From Ferruginibacter sp. (GTDB lineage: Bacteria; Bacteroidota; Bacteroidia; Chitinophagales; Chitinophagaceae): a stretch of DNA of 37,989 nucleotides. Positions 1-10,060 of this stretch are shown here, in pieces. Positions within the stretch are counted from its first letter, which is position 1, and every line of letters begins with the position of its first letter. A program made the position numbers and the translations under genes. A model generated the notes under the pieces. It worked only from the letters and a program-made list of their open reading frames with translations. It ran no database searches and was not told where the DNA came from. Location: contig JACMLJ010000054.1 of assembly GCA_014379625.1 (NCBI GenBank), forward strand, positions 1-37,989. The letters run 5' to 3'.

Positions 1-67
1 ATTGAAATTCATCAGTTATCACCCATAATTAATACTACTGCTTCAGGTGACTGAATGGGCTATACAC

Positions 68-104
68 AAAAAAACTTCTCAAAAATAAATTTTGAGAAGT
101 TTTT
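68..104 (-). terminator. Terminator after atpA (works in both directions)
   Basis: A 15-bp perfect inverted repeat (70-84 with 90-104, 5-base loop) has a CTTCTCAAAA/TTTTGAGAAG core flanked by A and T runs. Read on the minus strand it ends in seven Ts, which is a classical intrinsic terminator about 20 bp past the atpA stop. The T run on the plus strand also allows it to stop transcription arriving from the left edge. No gene is visible in bases 1-124. Confidence 0.88.
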
Positions 105-124
105 GCACGCAGGCATTTCAACAC

Positions 125-1702
125 CTATTTATAATGTGACATTAAACCTTTAGCCAGTGCCGTCATCTTTTTCAAACCGTCTTCGGGCAGGTTTTCCTTT
201 TTAAATTCAGTTAAAATTTCCGGGTGCTTATTCTCCATTTCCAATAAAAAATGCTCTTCAAAAGCCTTTACATTTTTTACAGCCACTTCTTTCAACAAGC
301 CCTGTGTACCCAAATAAATCATAGCCACCTGTTTCTCAACAGCCATCGGAGAATACTGTAGCTGCTTTAAAATTTCCACATTCCGTGCACCTTTATCGAT
401 TACGTTTTTAGTAGCAGCGTCCAAATCACCACCAAATTTAGAGAAGGCTTCCAGTTCGCGGTATAAAGCCTGGTCTAATTTTAAGGTACCGGCCACTTTT
501 TTCATCGACTTGATCTGCGCATTACCACCCACCCGGCTCACCGAAATACCCACGTTAATAGCGGGCCGGATACCAGCATTAAACAGGTTACCTTCCAGAA
601 ATATCTGTCCGTCGGTGATTGAAATTACATTGGTAGGAATATAGGCGGATACGTCACCAGCCTGTGTCTCAATAACGGGCAGGGCGGTTAATGAACCACC
701 GCCTTTTACTAAATGCCTGATGGATTCCGGCAGATCATTCATCTGCTGTGCAATATCATCTCTTGCAATTACTTTTGCGGCCCTTTCCAACAAACGGCTA
801 TGCAGGTAAAATACATCCCCCGGATATGCCTCTCTTCCCGGCGGACGGCGTAATAACAATGAAACTTCACGGTAAGCCACTGCCTGTTTGGAAAGGTCAT
901 CATAGATAATTAATGCCGGCCTTCCGGTATCCCTGAAAAACTCCCCTATCGCGGCACCGGCAAAAGGTGCATAAAACTGCAATGGTGCAGGATCAGATGC
1001 AGAAGCAGCTACAATGGTAGTATAGGCCATTGCTCCATACTCTTCCAGCGTTTTCATAATACCTGCAATAGTACTGGCTTTTTGGCCAATGGCTACATAA
1101 ATACAATATACCGGCTTACCGGCTTCGTAAAATTCTTTTTGATTGATGATGGTATCCACACAAATGGCGGTTTTACCGGTTTGCCGATCGCCAATTACCA
1201 ATTCCCTTTGCCCGCGGCCGATCGGTATCATAGCGTCTATCGCTTTGATACCTGTTTGCAAAGGTTCTTTAACAGGTTCACGAAAAATTACTCCCGGCGC
1301 TTTACGCTCCAAAGGCATTTCGTACAGTTCGCCTGTTAACGGCCCCTTGCCATCAATGGGTTCGCCAAGGGTATTGATCACACGGCCGCACATACCTTCC
1401 CCAACTTTAATGGAAGCAATCTGGCCGGTCCGTTTAACCTTATCACCCTCCCTGATGGCGCCGCTATCGCCCATTAACACCACACCAACATTATCTTCTT
1501 CAAGGTTGAGTGCAATGGCTTTTACGCCATTATCAAATTCCACCAACTCACCACTGCGTACATTGTTTAAGCCATACACACGTGCTATACCATCGCCCAC
1601 CTGCAATACAGTACCAATTTCCTCCAAACTTGCGCCTGCGTTGAAACTACTGAGTTGCTGACGAAGTATCGCCGAAATCTCATCTGGTTTAATTTCTACC
1701 AT
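125..1702 (-). CDS. atpA: F1Fo ATP synthase subunit alpha
   Basis: This is the 525-residue alpha subunit of the catalytic F1 head, which forms the alpha3beta3 ring and binds non-catalytic nucleotide. The N-terminal beta-barrel domain (about 25-95) precedes the nucleotide-binding domain, with the P-loop GDRQTGKT at about 171-178 and the conserved arginine-rich stretch [20 protein letters not shown] near 285-305. The C-terminal helical domain is complete and the length is normal. It is the last of the ATP synthase genes in the window. It is separated from atpH by 314 bp holding a terminator and a promoter of its own (see those entries), so it is probably transcribed separately. The gamma subunit gene atpG, which often follows atpA, is not within the 124 bp that remain before the window edge. 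Confidence 0.98.
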   Translation of the reverse strand: MVEIKPDEISAILRQQLSSFNAGASLEEIGTVLQVGDGIARVYGLNNVRSGELVEFDNGVKAIALNLEEDNVGVVLMGDSGAIREGDKVKRTGQIASIKVGEGMCGRVINTLGEPIDGKGPLTGELYEMPLERKAPGVIFREPVKEPLQTGIKAIDAMIPIGRGQRELVIGDRQTGKTAICVDTIINQKEFYEAGKPVYCIYVAIGQKASTIAGIMKTLEEYGAMAYTTIVAASASDPAPLQFYAPFAGAAIGEFFRDTGRPALIIYDDLSKQAVAYREVSLLLRRPPGREAYPGDVFYLHSRLLERAAKVIARDDIAQQMNDLPESIRHLVKGGGSLTALPVIETQAGDVSAYIPTNVISITDGQIFLEGNLFNAGIRPAINVGISVSRVGGNAQIKSMKKVAGTLKLDQALYRELEAFSKFGGDLDAATKNVIDKGARNVEILKQLQYSPMAVEKQVAMIYLGTQGLLKEVAVKNVKAFEEHFLLEMENKHPEILTEFKKENLPEDGLKKMTALAKGLMSHYK

Positions 1703-1821
1703 AATAAATATTGAGTTTGTTTTTTAACCCGCCTGTCTACCAGCGGAACATCGTTGACCCGGTTTTTCGGAGTAGATTGTCGCATCTTTAGGTTTACAGC
1801 TATAGGCATCAATAAAGGCTG

Positions 1822-1853
1822 CAAAGGTAGGGGATGGCTGTAAGAATCGCAAA
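1822..1853 (-). promoter_or_regulatory. Promoter of atpA
   Basis: On the minus strand a TTTG (1853-1850) is followed after 20 bp by TACCTTTG (1829-1822), a full match to the Bacteroidota -7 consensus TAnnTTTG with a -33 element at near-normal spacing. The predicted start is near 1818, giving an unusually long leader of about 115 nt before the ATG at 1702. Most other genes here have leaders of about 11-16 nt. The 314-bp gap 1703-2016 holds this promoter and the terminator at 1874-1929, and I see no gene in it. Confidence 0.72.
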
Positions 1854-1873
1854 AAAATAAGGTGTTTTTAAAG

Positions 1874-1929
1874 AAAAAATCAACAGGTAAAACCTGCGCT
1901 TTTTTGAATTTTACCGGCCAGTTGATTTT
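1874..1929 (-). terminator. Terminator between atpH and atpA
   Basis: There are two nested inverted repeats: AAAATCAAC at 1876-1884 pairs with GTTGATTTT at 1921-1929, and GGTAAAA at 1886-1892 pairs with TTTTACC at 1909-1915. They are separated by an asymmetric internal loop. On the minus strand the hairpin is followed by a run of Ts and then C, like an intrinsic terminator for transcripts coming from atpH. The internal loop makes it weaker than a perfect stem, so partial read-through is possible. Confidence 0.6.
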
Positions 1930-2016
1930 AACTGCCGGATGTTTTTATTTGGTTCATTAGCTTGCAAACGAATTTAAATTAAAAGGTATTTTAGCGTTAT
2001 CGCAATTAAAAACAGC

Positions 2017-2580
2017 CTACCGCAATTTATGCAAATAGTCGTTATTGAGAAACTGCTTTTTAATATCTTTTAAATCTTTCAAAATGCTTGTATCGATCGA
2101 TTTGCCTGCTGTTTCCAAAACGAAACCACCAATTAGTTTCTCATCCACTGCTGTTTCCAGGTCAATGCTGCCCAATGGGGTGTTTTCCTTTACTTTGGAT
2201 AAGATGGCAGCCTGCAAAGTTTCGCTCATTTGGATAGCTGTAGTGATCTTAACGCTGTGTATATTATTTATTACATTATATTGATCTACAACCGCATTGG
2301 CTATTTCAGGTAAAAATAATTCCCTTGTTTTGGCAACCAGTAATTTAATGAATGCCGAGGTAAGCGCACTCACTCTTTCTTTGGTGATAGATTCAATGAT
2401 TTTACCTTTTGTAGTGGGTTTGATGATGGGGCTACGCAGCAGTGCCCCAAAATCAGGATTCGTTTTGCAGATACGTAAAATAAACTTCATATCATTGTAC
2501 ACAGCGGCTAACTGGTTTTGCTCAACGGCTAAATCAATGATACTTTTTGCGTACCTGGTTGCTAAACGTGGATTGTTCAT
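2017..2580 (-). CDS. atpH: F1Fo ATP synthase subunit delta
   Basis: This 187-residue protein of the OSCP/delta family sits on top of F1 and joins it to the peripheral stalk. It has the family's N-terminal helical bundle (NNPRLATRYAKSIIDLAVEQ start) and the C-terminal part with the 'KVKENTPLGSIDLETAVDEKLIGGFVLETAG' style segment, in which the IGGFV motif is typical. Length is normal. The start is the ATG right after a 68-bp gap from atpF. That gap contains three tandem copies of ATGTGAAA (2588-2611). Position between atpF and atpA matches the standard atp gene order. Confidence 0.95.
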   Translation of the reverse strand: MNNPRLATRYAKSIIDLAVEQNQLAAVYNDMKFILRICKTNPDFGALLRSPIIKPTTKGKIIESITKERVSALTSAFIKLLVAKTRELFLPEIANAVVDQYNVINNIHSVKITTAIQMSETLQAAILSKVKENTPLGSIDLETAVDEKLIGGFVLETAGKSIDTSILKDLKDIKKQFLNNDYLHKLR

Positions 2581-2587
2581 TTAATAA

Positions 2588-2611
2588 ATGTGAAAATGTG
2601 AAAATGTGAAA
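2588..2611. repeat. Three tandem ATGTGAAA octamers
   Basis: There are three exact head-to-tail copies of ATGTGAAA in the atpF-atpH gap. The same words appear in reverse complement at 31976-31995, next to a run of TTAGCA-type words, so this belongs to a dispersed low-complexity repeat type found only between genes here. Confidence 0.7.
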
Positions 2612-2648
2612 ATTACCCGTCACAGGATTTTTTACAATTTGCTATTTA

Positions 2649-3143
2649 CTAATTCAATTTTGCTTCTTCAGCCAATTGTTTGATATAAAGTTCCTGTTCT
2701 GCCTTATTGCTTAATTCACGACGCAATATTTTCTCACTTACTTCTATCACTAACTTTCCTACCTGGTTTTTCAGATCGGTAATGGCCGCCATCTTCTGGT
2801 TGTTGATAGTCAATTGTGCATCGGCTACAATTCTTGCTGCCTGCGCCTTTGCATCTTCTTTGGCTTCATTGATGAGTTTATCTTTTATTTCCTTGGCTTC
2901 CTTTAAAAGTATCGCTCTTTCTTCACGTGCCTTTACCAGGAAAGCCTCATTATCGTTTTTTAACTGTGCCATTTCCAGTTTTATTTTTTCGGCGGTTGCA
3001 ATGGAATTGGCGATGTTTTGTTCCCTGTCTGACAGCCCTTTAATAATGGCCGGCCATGCATATTTTTTCAATAAAAAAAACACGATCAAAAATGCCAGAA
3101 ATGTCCAAAGCAACAAACCTAAACCTGGTGTTAATAGTTCCAT
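2649..3143 (-). CDS. atpF: F1Fo ATP synthase subunit b
   Basis: This 164-residue peripheral-stalk subunit has one N-terminal membrane helix (about residues 7-27, GLGLLLWTFLAFLIVFFLLKK) followed by a long charged alpha-helix rich in Ala, Lys and Glu (about 35-155). That helix dimerises as the right-handed coiled coil that holds F1 still against the rotor. Length and architecture are those of the bacterial b subunit. The gene lies between atpE and atpH in the usual order. A 189-bp gap with a possible attenuating hairpin separates it from atpE. Confidence 0.95.
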   Translation of the reverse strand: MELLTPGLGLLLWTFLAFLIVFFLLKKYAWPAIIKGLSDREQNIANSIATAEKIKLEMAQLKNDNEAFLVKAREERAILLKEAKEIKDKLINEAKEDAKAQAARIVADAQLTINNQKMAAITDLKNQVGKLVIEVSEKILRRELSNKAEQELYIKQLAEEAKLN

Positions 3144-3280
3144 AACTATATAATTAAAAATGTAAAAAATAAATTTTGAAAACTCAATATTGATATAGGG
3201 TACAAACGCCTTTCAGTTTTAGCCAATAATAGTTGCTTTTATATCCTGCGGCATCGCTTTGCGTCGAAATAAATTAAAAT

Positions 3281-3313
3281 ACTGCACTCTCCGTCCTGTA
3301 CTTTGAATGCAGT
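3281..3313 (-). terminator. Possible attenuator hairpin after atpE
   Basis: On the minus strand ACTGCATTC (3313-3305) pairs with GAGTGCAGT (3289-3281), a 9-bp stem with one wobble pair and a 15-base loop. It is followed by an AT-rich stretch without a clean T run. It lies 20 bp past the atpE stop. It could lower transcription of atpF onward or stabilise the atpE message, which would suit the high copy number of subunit c. Evidence is the fold only. Confidence 0.35.
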
Positions 3314-3332
3314 AGTAATTTGTGTAACGGCA

Positions 3333-4728
<1,396 letters not shown>

Positions 4729-4747
4729 ATCTTTCCCGAAATTTGCG

Positions 4748-4755
4748 CAAAGATA
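4748..4755 (-). promoter_or_regulatory. -7 element of the atpB operon promoter
   Basis: TATCTTTG on the minus strand matches TAnnTTTG fully. The predicted start near 4744 gives a leader of about 16 nt before the atpB ATG. No clear TTG -33 element lies at 19-20 bp. Confidence 0.6.
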
Positions 4756-4828
4756 GGAGAATAATGAATAACCGGGTAGTGAATGCAGATTTAATTTGCA
4801 GGCCTTTTCTCAATTGATTTACTGGTGT

Positions 4829-4915
4829 TAAGTTGAGTGTGAATTGATAATTGTGAATGGCCAGTATTTCACCTTTGCCAATTCATCATTCACAAATCAA
4901 TCCGTCATTTTATCC
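4829..4915. repeat. Low-complexity intergenic repeat words
   Basis: The stretch is built of related words (GTGTGAATTGATAATTGTGAATGG, then CCTTTGCC, then ATTCATCATTCAC). The 15-mer AATTGTGAATGGCCA recurs exactly at 29224-29238, also followed shortly by CCTTTGCC. It lies between atpB and the nucleotidyltransferase gene. Confidence 0.5.
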
Positions 4916-4925
4916 TAACATAACA

Positions 4926-5414
4926 CTAGTCATGACCCATCTCTTTTCGAAGCTTTTTTATTTTTTCCAGTTCCATCACATCGATTTGATCTTTCGGGCG
5001 GTTAACGGCTTTTTTATTGGCGATAAGCTGGTTGATATGAAGGAAGCGAATGCTTATATTCTCAATTTCGGCAATAGTTGCCATTTTATAACAGTCGTCA
5101 AAATTGTAGTCCTCAAGTCCTTTCATTTCCACCATAATATCCAATTTAAGTCCATTGTTTAACCTGAAATCCGTCCATCCCGGAATAAACTGTAAACGTT
5201 CCATCATAAAATAATCCCCCATTCCCGCATCTTTAAAAGCCTTTCTTAAATTTATCCTGTTACCAGGTGTATCGGCTATCCATATGTCCATATCTCCAGT
5301 AAATCTTTGATAGCCGTGTATGTTTGTAGCGTAGCCTCCCACCATAATATACCTTACGGCGTTGTTTTCCATCACTTGCCAGAATTTGATTATTTCTTCA
5401 TCAAAAATATCCAT
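4926..5414 (-). CDS. Small nucleotidyltransferase-fold protein
   Basis: This 162-residue protein has the hallmark of the polymerase-beta-like nucleotidyltransferase fold: a Gly-Gly pair (VGGYA, 26-27) followed by TGDMDIWI with Asp41 and Asp43 as the metal-binding pair. A third acidic position follows in LKLDIMVE (about 114). Such proteins occur as antitoxins or toxins (MNT and AbiEii types) and as uncharacterised enzymes. Its start codon follows the stop of the 69-residue gene directly with no gap (TAG then ATG), so the two are translationally coupled. The partner is not a HEPN protein by eye. Function as a toxin-antitoxin pair is only a guess; a lone modifying enzyme is equally possible. Confidence 0.8.
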   Translation of the reverse strand: MDIFDEEIIKFWQVMENNAVRYIMVGGYATNIHGYQRFTGDMDIWIADTPGNRINLRKAFKDAGMGDYFMMERLQFIPGWTDFRLNNGLKLDIMVEMKGLEDYNFDDCYKMATIAEIENISIRFLHINQLIANKKAVNRPKDQIDVMELEKIKKLRKEMGHD

Positions 5415-5624
5415 CTATTTAACCGGGGTATAGGGTTTATGCGTAATTTTTGCTGAATGTAAGGTTTGCTGAATTTTATACAAACGTGTAGCAAATAAAA
5501 AGCGTTCCGTGTAAGTGCGCCTTAAGGCATCTCTCAATAAATCCATTTCAGCCTTTTCATAATCCGCGGATGGTTCATTTAAGAGATTTTCAGCAGTATT
5601 AATTTCCTTTATTGAAGTATCCAT
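5415..5624 (-). CDS. Small hypothetical protein coupled to the nucleotidyltransferase
   Basis: This 69-residue charged protein is predicted to be mostly helical, with no signal peptide or membrane segment. I do not recognise a family. The middle (AEMDLLRDALRRTYTERFLFATRLYKIQQTL) looks like two amphipathic helices. It abuts the next gene with zero spacing and begins 37 bp after the ABC transporter ends, so it may be read from that transporter's transcript or from a weak promoter in the gap. The conserved RxxxxxxH signature of HEPN toxins was not found. It could be the small partner (adaptor or antitoxin-like) of the nucleotidyltransferase. Confidence 0.65.
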   Translation of the reverse strand: MDTSIKEINTAENLLNEPSADYEKAEMDLLRDALRRTYTERFLFATRLYKIQQTLHSAKITHKPYTPVK

Positions 5625-5661
5625 ACTGCAATTTACTAAAATATTTGGCTAATACTTAAAA

Positions 5662-7467
5662 TTAGAGGGCGATTTTTGCCTGCTTTTCAAACTGCATTTT
5701 ATGCAACTGGTAATAAAATCCTTTTCTTCCCATCAGCTCATCATGCGAACCGATTTCTTTTATTTCACCATTATCCAGTACTATTATTTTATTCGCTTTA
5801 CGAATAGTGCTAAGCCGGTGAGCAATAACAATCGATGTTCTGCCGGCAATTAATTTATCAATCGCGTGCTGGATGAGCTGTTCACTTTCAGTATCCACCG
5901 AGGAAGTGGCTTCATCTAAGATCAGTATTGCCGGGTCGTACAACAATGCCCGCACGAAAGACAATAACTGACGCTGTCCCAGGGAAAGAGTTGCCCCTCT
6001 TTCCATCACATTGTAATCGTATCCGCCTGGCAACCGAGTTATAAAATCGTGTATGCCTATCAGTTTGGCTGCTTCTACTACCTGCGTTTTTTGTATAGTG
6101 CTGTTTCGCAGCGTTACATTGTCATATACCGATCCGCTGAATAAAAATACATCCTGCAATACCACGGCTATTTTGCTTCTCAGGTAAAACAGGTCGAAGG
6201 CTGCTATATCCGTTCCATCTATTTTAATATGACCCTGCTGAATATGGTACAACCTGTTCAATAAACTAATAACAGAGGTTTTACCACTACCGGTATTGCC
6301 TACAATCGCCAGGGTTTCCCCTGCATTTATTGCAAAGGAGATATCTTTTAATACATATTGCTGGTCAGTATAGGCAAACCACACGTTTTGAAAGGATATA
6401 CTGCCGTTTATGATCCTTGCTTTATTGGCTGCGGGGCTTCCAGTAACGGTTGAAACTGTCACATCAGTATTATCCATTACCTTAAAAACCCTTTCACTGG
6501 CAATCATGCCCATTTGGAGCACGTTAAATTTATCTGCTATTACCCTCAGCGGGCGAAACAATAAATTGAGGCATAAAATAAAAGCCGTGATATTTCCTGC
6601 GGCTTCGTGGCTTTGCGCCCCACCTGCCCACCAAACCAGCAAACCAAGTGAAATGGCCAGCACCAATTCTACCACAGGAAAAAAAACGGAGTACGCAAAA
6701 ATGGACCGGACATTCGCATTCCTGTGCTCCCTATTAATGGCATTAAATTTATTGAATTCTCTTTTTTCCGCAGCGAAAGCCTGAACAATAGCCATACCCG
6801 TGATATGCTCCTGCACAAAGGCGTTTAGCTGGGCCACCGCATTGCGCACCCGAATAAATGACCTGTTTACACTTTCCTTAAAAAACCAGGTAGCAACTAT
6901 CAACGCCGGAAAAGGGGCCATGCAGATCAGTGTTAATCTCCAGTCTACATAAAACATATAGCTCAATACCGCAATAATAGATAAGAGATCGGCAATAATT
7001 GGTATTAACCCGTCACTAAAAATATCGTTGATCGATTCAATATCATTAATGGTCCGCGTGGTGAGTGTACCGATAGGGGTTTTATCGTATTGAGACAGGT
7101 TAAGGTTGATTACTTTTTTATAGGTAGCCACCCGCATATCTTTTACAACGCTTTGCCCAAGGGATGCCGTAAAAAAAGTAAAAATAAACCGGCAGGCGGT
7201 TTCTATTAATAACAAAACTAACTGAATGATTGTAATACCGATTATAACCTGTGCCGCTCCTTTTAAAAACCAAACATGAGCACCGGGTTGCAATCCCTTA
7301 TTGATAGTAAGCTGGATCAGCCATGGCCTTACGGGTGATATAACCGCCAAAAAAATTGCCAGGAACAATGACCATAAAAATTTGTTTTTGTACGGCGCCG
7401 CAAAATGAAATACCCTTCGCAGTAATGAAAAATCGAAAACCTTTTTTACTTTAGCCGGTTCACTCAT
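5662..7467 (-). CDS. ABC exporter, fused membrane and ATPase domains
   Basis: This 601-residue half-transporter of the MsbA/BmrA type works as a homo- or heterodimer that exports lipids, drugs or peptides using ATP. Six membrane helices lie in residues 25-320. The ATPase half contains the P-loop GNTGSGKT (about 387-394), the signature LSLGQRQ (about 494), the Walker B ILILDEA (514-520) followed by TSSVDTE, and the switch histidine in AHRLS (about 547). All catalytic residues are present. A near-match -7 box, TATCTTTA, lies at 7479-7472 just before the start. Substrate cannot be told from sequence. The lipid A flippase MsbA is one option, but many Bacteroidota have several such transporters. 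Confidence 0.92.
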   Translation of the reverse strand: MSEPAKVKKVFDFSLLRRVFHFAAPYKNKFLWSLFLAIFLAVISPVRPWLIQLTINKGLQPGAHVWFLKGAAQVIIGITIIQLVLLLIETACRFIFTFFTASLGQSVVKDMRVATYKKVINLNLSQYDKTPIGTLTTRTINDIESINDIFSDGLIPIIADLLSIIAVLSYMFYVDWRLTLICMAPFPALIVATWFFKESVNRSFIRVRNAVAQLNAFVQEHITGMAIVQAFAAEKREFNKFNAINREHRNANVRSIFAYSVFFPVVELVLAISLGLLVWWAGGAQSHEAAGNITAFILCLNLLFRPLRVIADKFNVLQMGMIASERVFKVMDNTDVTVSTVTGSPAANKARIINGSISFQNVWFAYTDQQYVLKDISFAINAGETLAIVGNTGSGKTSVISLLNRLYHIQQGHIKIDGTDIAAFDLFYLRSKIAVVLQDVFLFSGSVYDNVTLRNSTIQKTQVVEAAKLIGIHDFITRLPGGYDYNVMERGATLSLGQRQLLSFVRALLYDPAILILDEATSSVDTESEQLIQHAIDKLIAGRTSIVIAHRLSTIRKANKIIVLDNGEIKEIGSHDELMGRKGFYYQLHKMQFEKQAKIAL

Positions 7468-7609
7468 GAAGTAAAGATATTAAGAAATTGACAGCCCCTT
7501 TCCGCCGAACCAGGAAAGCTGATGTATAATACTTTCAGAATACTATCCCTGCAATATCAGGCATATGGTAGGCCCGGGTATAAACAGATCTTCTTTTGCG
7601 GGCCGGGGC

Positions 7610-9826
7610 TTATAATTCGCCCTCCATTTTCTTATTATATGCTTTAATAAAAATAGCGCCCAGGTTTTTATAGGGAGGAACATAATCATCCCAGCTTTCA
7701 CTCATAGCTTTATTGGCATCGCTATGGAATAATTTTGTTAAGGATACCCACATATCCTTCCAAACCAGCGTTTTACCGGAGGCGATGGTTTGATTCAGGT
7801 AATTAAGTATTGGGCGGTTAATATCGCCCTTACCAATCTCTTTGGTAGAAATAATATGCGCATCCGGGCAGTTATCAATAATCTGACTCAGGTTTTGATA
7901 ACCGCCGCATGAACCCAGCACAATGATCTTTGCATCACCGGCCATCCTGTCAATAGTACGCGGCAGCCAATAACTATGGCCGCGGTGAACAACCACTGAC
8001 GGATGCAGACTATTTTTTTCGAGGTATTTTCCCAAATGTATTTGTGCAGTATCATCGAGGTTTTTATCATTGTTTAATGGAAGATTGGCGTAAATCCATA
8101 CCTTTTTCCCACTGATGGATTTTATTTCAACCCATTCCTTTTTATAACTTATTTTCCATTCCTTATTTGAAAATGAACTTACAAACTGGGGAAAATGTGT
8201 CTTACCATCCTCATCTCCGTAAAAAAACACCTGTTGTATTACCCTCCCGCTGTCATCTGCCAGGTATTTATAGTCCACTGAATAAATAGAAGGTATCCCT
8301 ATCTGGCTGGTAAGGTCGATACTGTTATCATTTGCGGATAAAAAAATTGTTTTTAATAACCCATACACAATCCTGCCCTTATTATTATTTTGATCAATGC
8401 TTTTCTGTTCATTGAAACTTACATTTTTCAAAATGTTCTGCAGGAGAACGGAATCCCTTATACTGCTGTAGCTGTCTGCCACGTCAACTGCATCTTCAAG
8501 GTTATCCGCGTCGTCTAGATTGGCGACAAATGCCTTCATCAACGTGCGGGCATTATCCGGCGGCATTGTTTTTAAAAATATATCGAGTTGGTTAAAGTTA
8601 GCCGCCATTTTTATGAATTTTTTGAAATAATCCATATTTACGCTCAACAGCAGGGAGTCGCCCCTGGGGCTGTTACCCATACGTTGCAGCAACCTGGCAA
8701 AACTATGTTTGTAACTCGAGGTATAAATGTCATTTTCCCCCATTACAATAACATAATAAAGTTCCTCCGCAGATAAGGGGTCGAGCGCCCTCATCCGGAT
8801 ATTTAAATTATTCTGTTCATGAAGATTATTGATGGGCGTAATAAAATGCGTAATCGCCTTGCGTTGCATCATTTTCCGTAACCCATTTACTCCAAACATG
8901 GCAACCGGGGTATCCTTCAAAACGCCCAACCGGTAATAATAATCTTTTTCTGTTTTAACCAAAAGTTTAAAATAACCTACACTATCCATCCCTTTTTGAC
9001 CATCCCCCACAAATTTTTTAATCTCCTCAATCGATACCTTATTATGTAAAATATTGTCCAGGAATGGATAATACAATAATGCATTTTCCATTTTGCTGAA
9101 TTGCACAATGGCTTTCACCATTGGATGGGTATTTCTTTGTATCAGTTTGCCCTCCGGTGATTTGGTAGAATAAGCATAGTCATACAATTGTTCGGGGTCA
9201 TTTTTACAGGCCACCAATACGAGGCTATCTGCAAAAGGTTCATTAACATAGGGCCTTATGATAGAGAGGATTTTACCCGGATGGAGTTGGCAATACTTTA
9301 AAAAAAGCGACTTCCTGCTGTCGGCATAACCAATATTGGTATTAAATATATTAGTGAGGATCATTCCAATTTCATAGGGCATTTCATTAATAAAAGGAAG
9401 GATGCTCCCGCTATCCATATTTGCTTTCCATGTTTTATAAAAATTATCCACCAGCAGCGGTGCGAGTGCTGGGTTTATACTTCTTTGCTTCCACGCAGTT
9501 CTGAAATTTTTAACCAGCTCTTCAACGAAATTAAGTTGCCTGATCTTTTCATTGCTGGAGCTGAGCTTATTATTGGTCTCAACAAAATTTTGAAACTCAT
9601 CGATCCGTCTTGTAAAAGCGTCTGAAACGGCCAGATTTATTTCCTCATTGCCAGATACCCTGATAAGGCTATCCTTTTTGCCGTCAGCTTTGTCCGTTAA
9701 TACCTGCTCGTTATCAATTCTGTCGTGAAAGCGCTGGCGACTGAGGGGCACAACAACAGAATCAGGTATAGCAAGGGAACTGTTCCAAAAACTCAGTAAT
9801 AATACAGGTAACAGGTAATGTTTCAT
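7610..9826 (-). CDS. Secreted protein with caspase-fold-like C-terminal domain
   Basis: This 738-residue protein has a cleavable signal peptide (about 1-19, LLPVLLLSFWNSSLA). Residues 30-500 are mainly helical and unlike any family I know. The last 170 residues alternate strands and helices and contain VVVHRGHSYW (His614, His617) followed by IIVLGSCGG (Cys640). A His in an H-x-G-H strand end and a Cys after a hydrophobic strand, about 25 residues apart, is how clan CD cysteine peptidases (caspases, CHAT, gingipain-like) place their dyad. The family assignment is inference from these motifs. It stands alone, divergent from the response regulator gene. A candidate -7 box, CATCTTTG, lies 18-25 bp before the start. 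Confidence 0.8.
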   Translation of the reverse strand: MKHYLLPVLLLSFWNSSLAIPDSVVVPLSRQRFHDRIDNEQVLTDKADGKKDSLIRVSGNEEINLAVSDAFTRRIDEFQNFVETNNKLSSSNEKIRQLNFVEELVKNFRTAWKQRSINPALAPLLVDNFYKTWKANMDSGSILPFINEMPYEIGMILTNIFNTNIGYADSRKSLFLKYCQLHPGKILSIIRPYVNEPFADSLVLVACKNDPEQLYDYAYSTKSPEGKLIQRNTHPMVKAIVQFSKMENALLYYPFLDNILHNKVSIEEIKKFVGDGQKGMDSVGYFKLLVKTEKDYYYRLGVLKDTPVAMFGVNGLRKMMQRKAITHFITPINNLHEQNNLNIRMRALDPLSAEELYYVIVMGENDIYTSSYKHSFARLLQRMGNSPRGDSLLLSVNMDYFKKFIKMAANFNQLDIFLKTMPPDNARTLMKAFVANLDDADNLEDAVDVADSYSSIRDSVLLQNILKNVSFNEQKSIDQNNNKGRIVYGLLKTIFLSANDNSIDLTSQIGIPSIYSVDYKYLADDSGRVIQQVFFYGDEDGKTHFPQFVSSFSNKEWKISYKKEWVEIKSISGKKVWIYANLPLNNDKNLDDTAQIHLGKYLEKNSLHPSVVVHRGHSYWLPRTIDRMAGDAKIIVLGSCGGYQNLSQIIDNCPDAHIISTKEIGKGDINRPILNYLNQTIASGKTLVWKDMWVSLTKLFHSDANKAMSESWDDYVPPYKNLGAIFIKAYNKKMEGEL

Positions 9827-10002
9827 AAATGGGTATTCTACTGCAAAGATGGCAAAAAAAAACCACCCTTAAAATTGGGCTGCTATCCTGCCAGGGATTC
9901 CCCGGCAATTCAAGTCCATTTGATGCCATGGGCCCCGTTAATTTGGCTGCATGGCCAATAATAGCTCAAGACGGATTTGACAGCAATATTGCTGCATTGG
10001 GT

Positions 10003-10050
10003 TAACAATTTGATAATACAGGAATGGGTTATACCTGATACAATGATAAA
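10003..10050 (+). promoter_or_regulatory. Weak 11-bp-periodic box before the response regulator
   Basis: Tetramers at 11-bp steps read TAAC (10003), TAAT (10014), TGGG (10025), TGAT (10036) and TAAA (10047). The last core ends 15 bp before the first T of TTTG in the -7 box, the same distance as in the clear arrays at 12979 and 26787. The middle units are poor, so this is only a candidate for autoregulation. Confidence 0.3.
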
Positions 10051-10060
10051 AGTGATACCC

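Noticed and set aside
1..124. Possible start of atpG at the window edge
   Set aside because: A strong terminator fills this stretch and no coding frame resembling the gamma subunit is present.
1082..1661. Open frames opposite atpA (85 and 172 residues)
   Set aside because: Shadow frames on the antisense strand of a highly conserved gene; no promoter and no family features.
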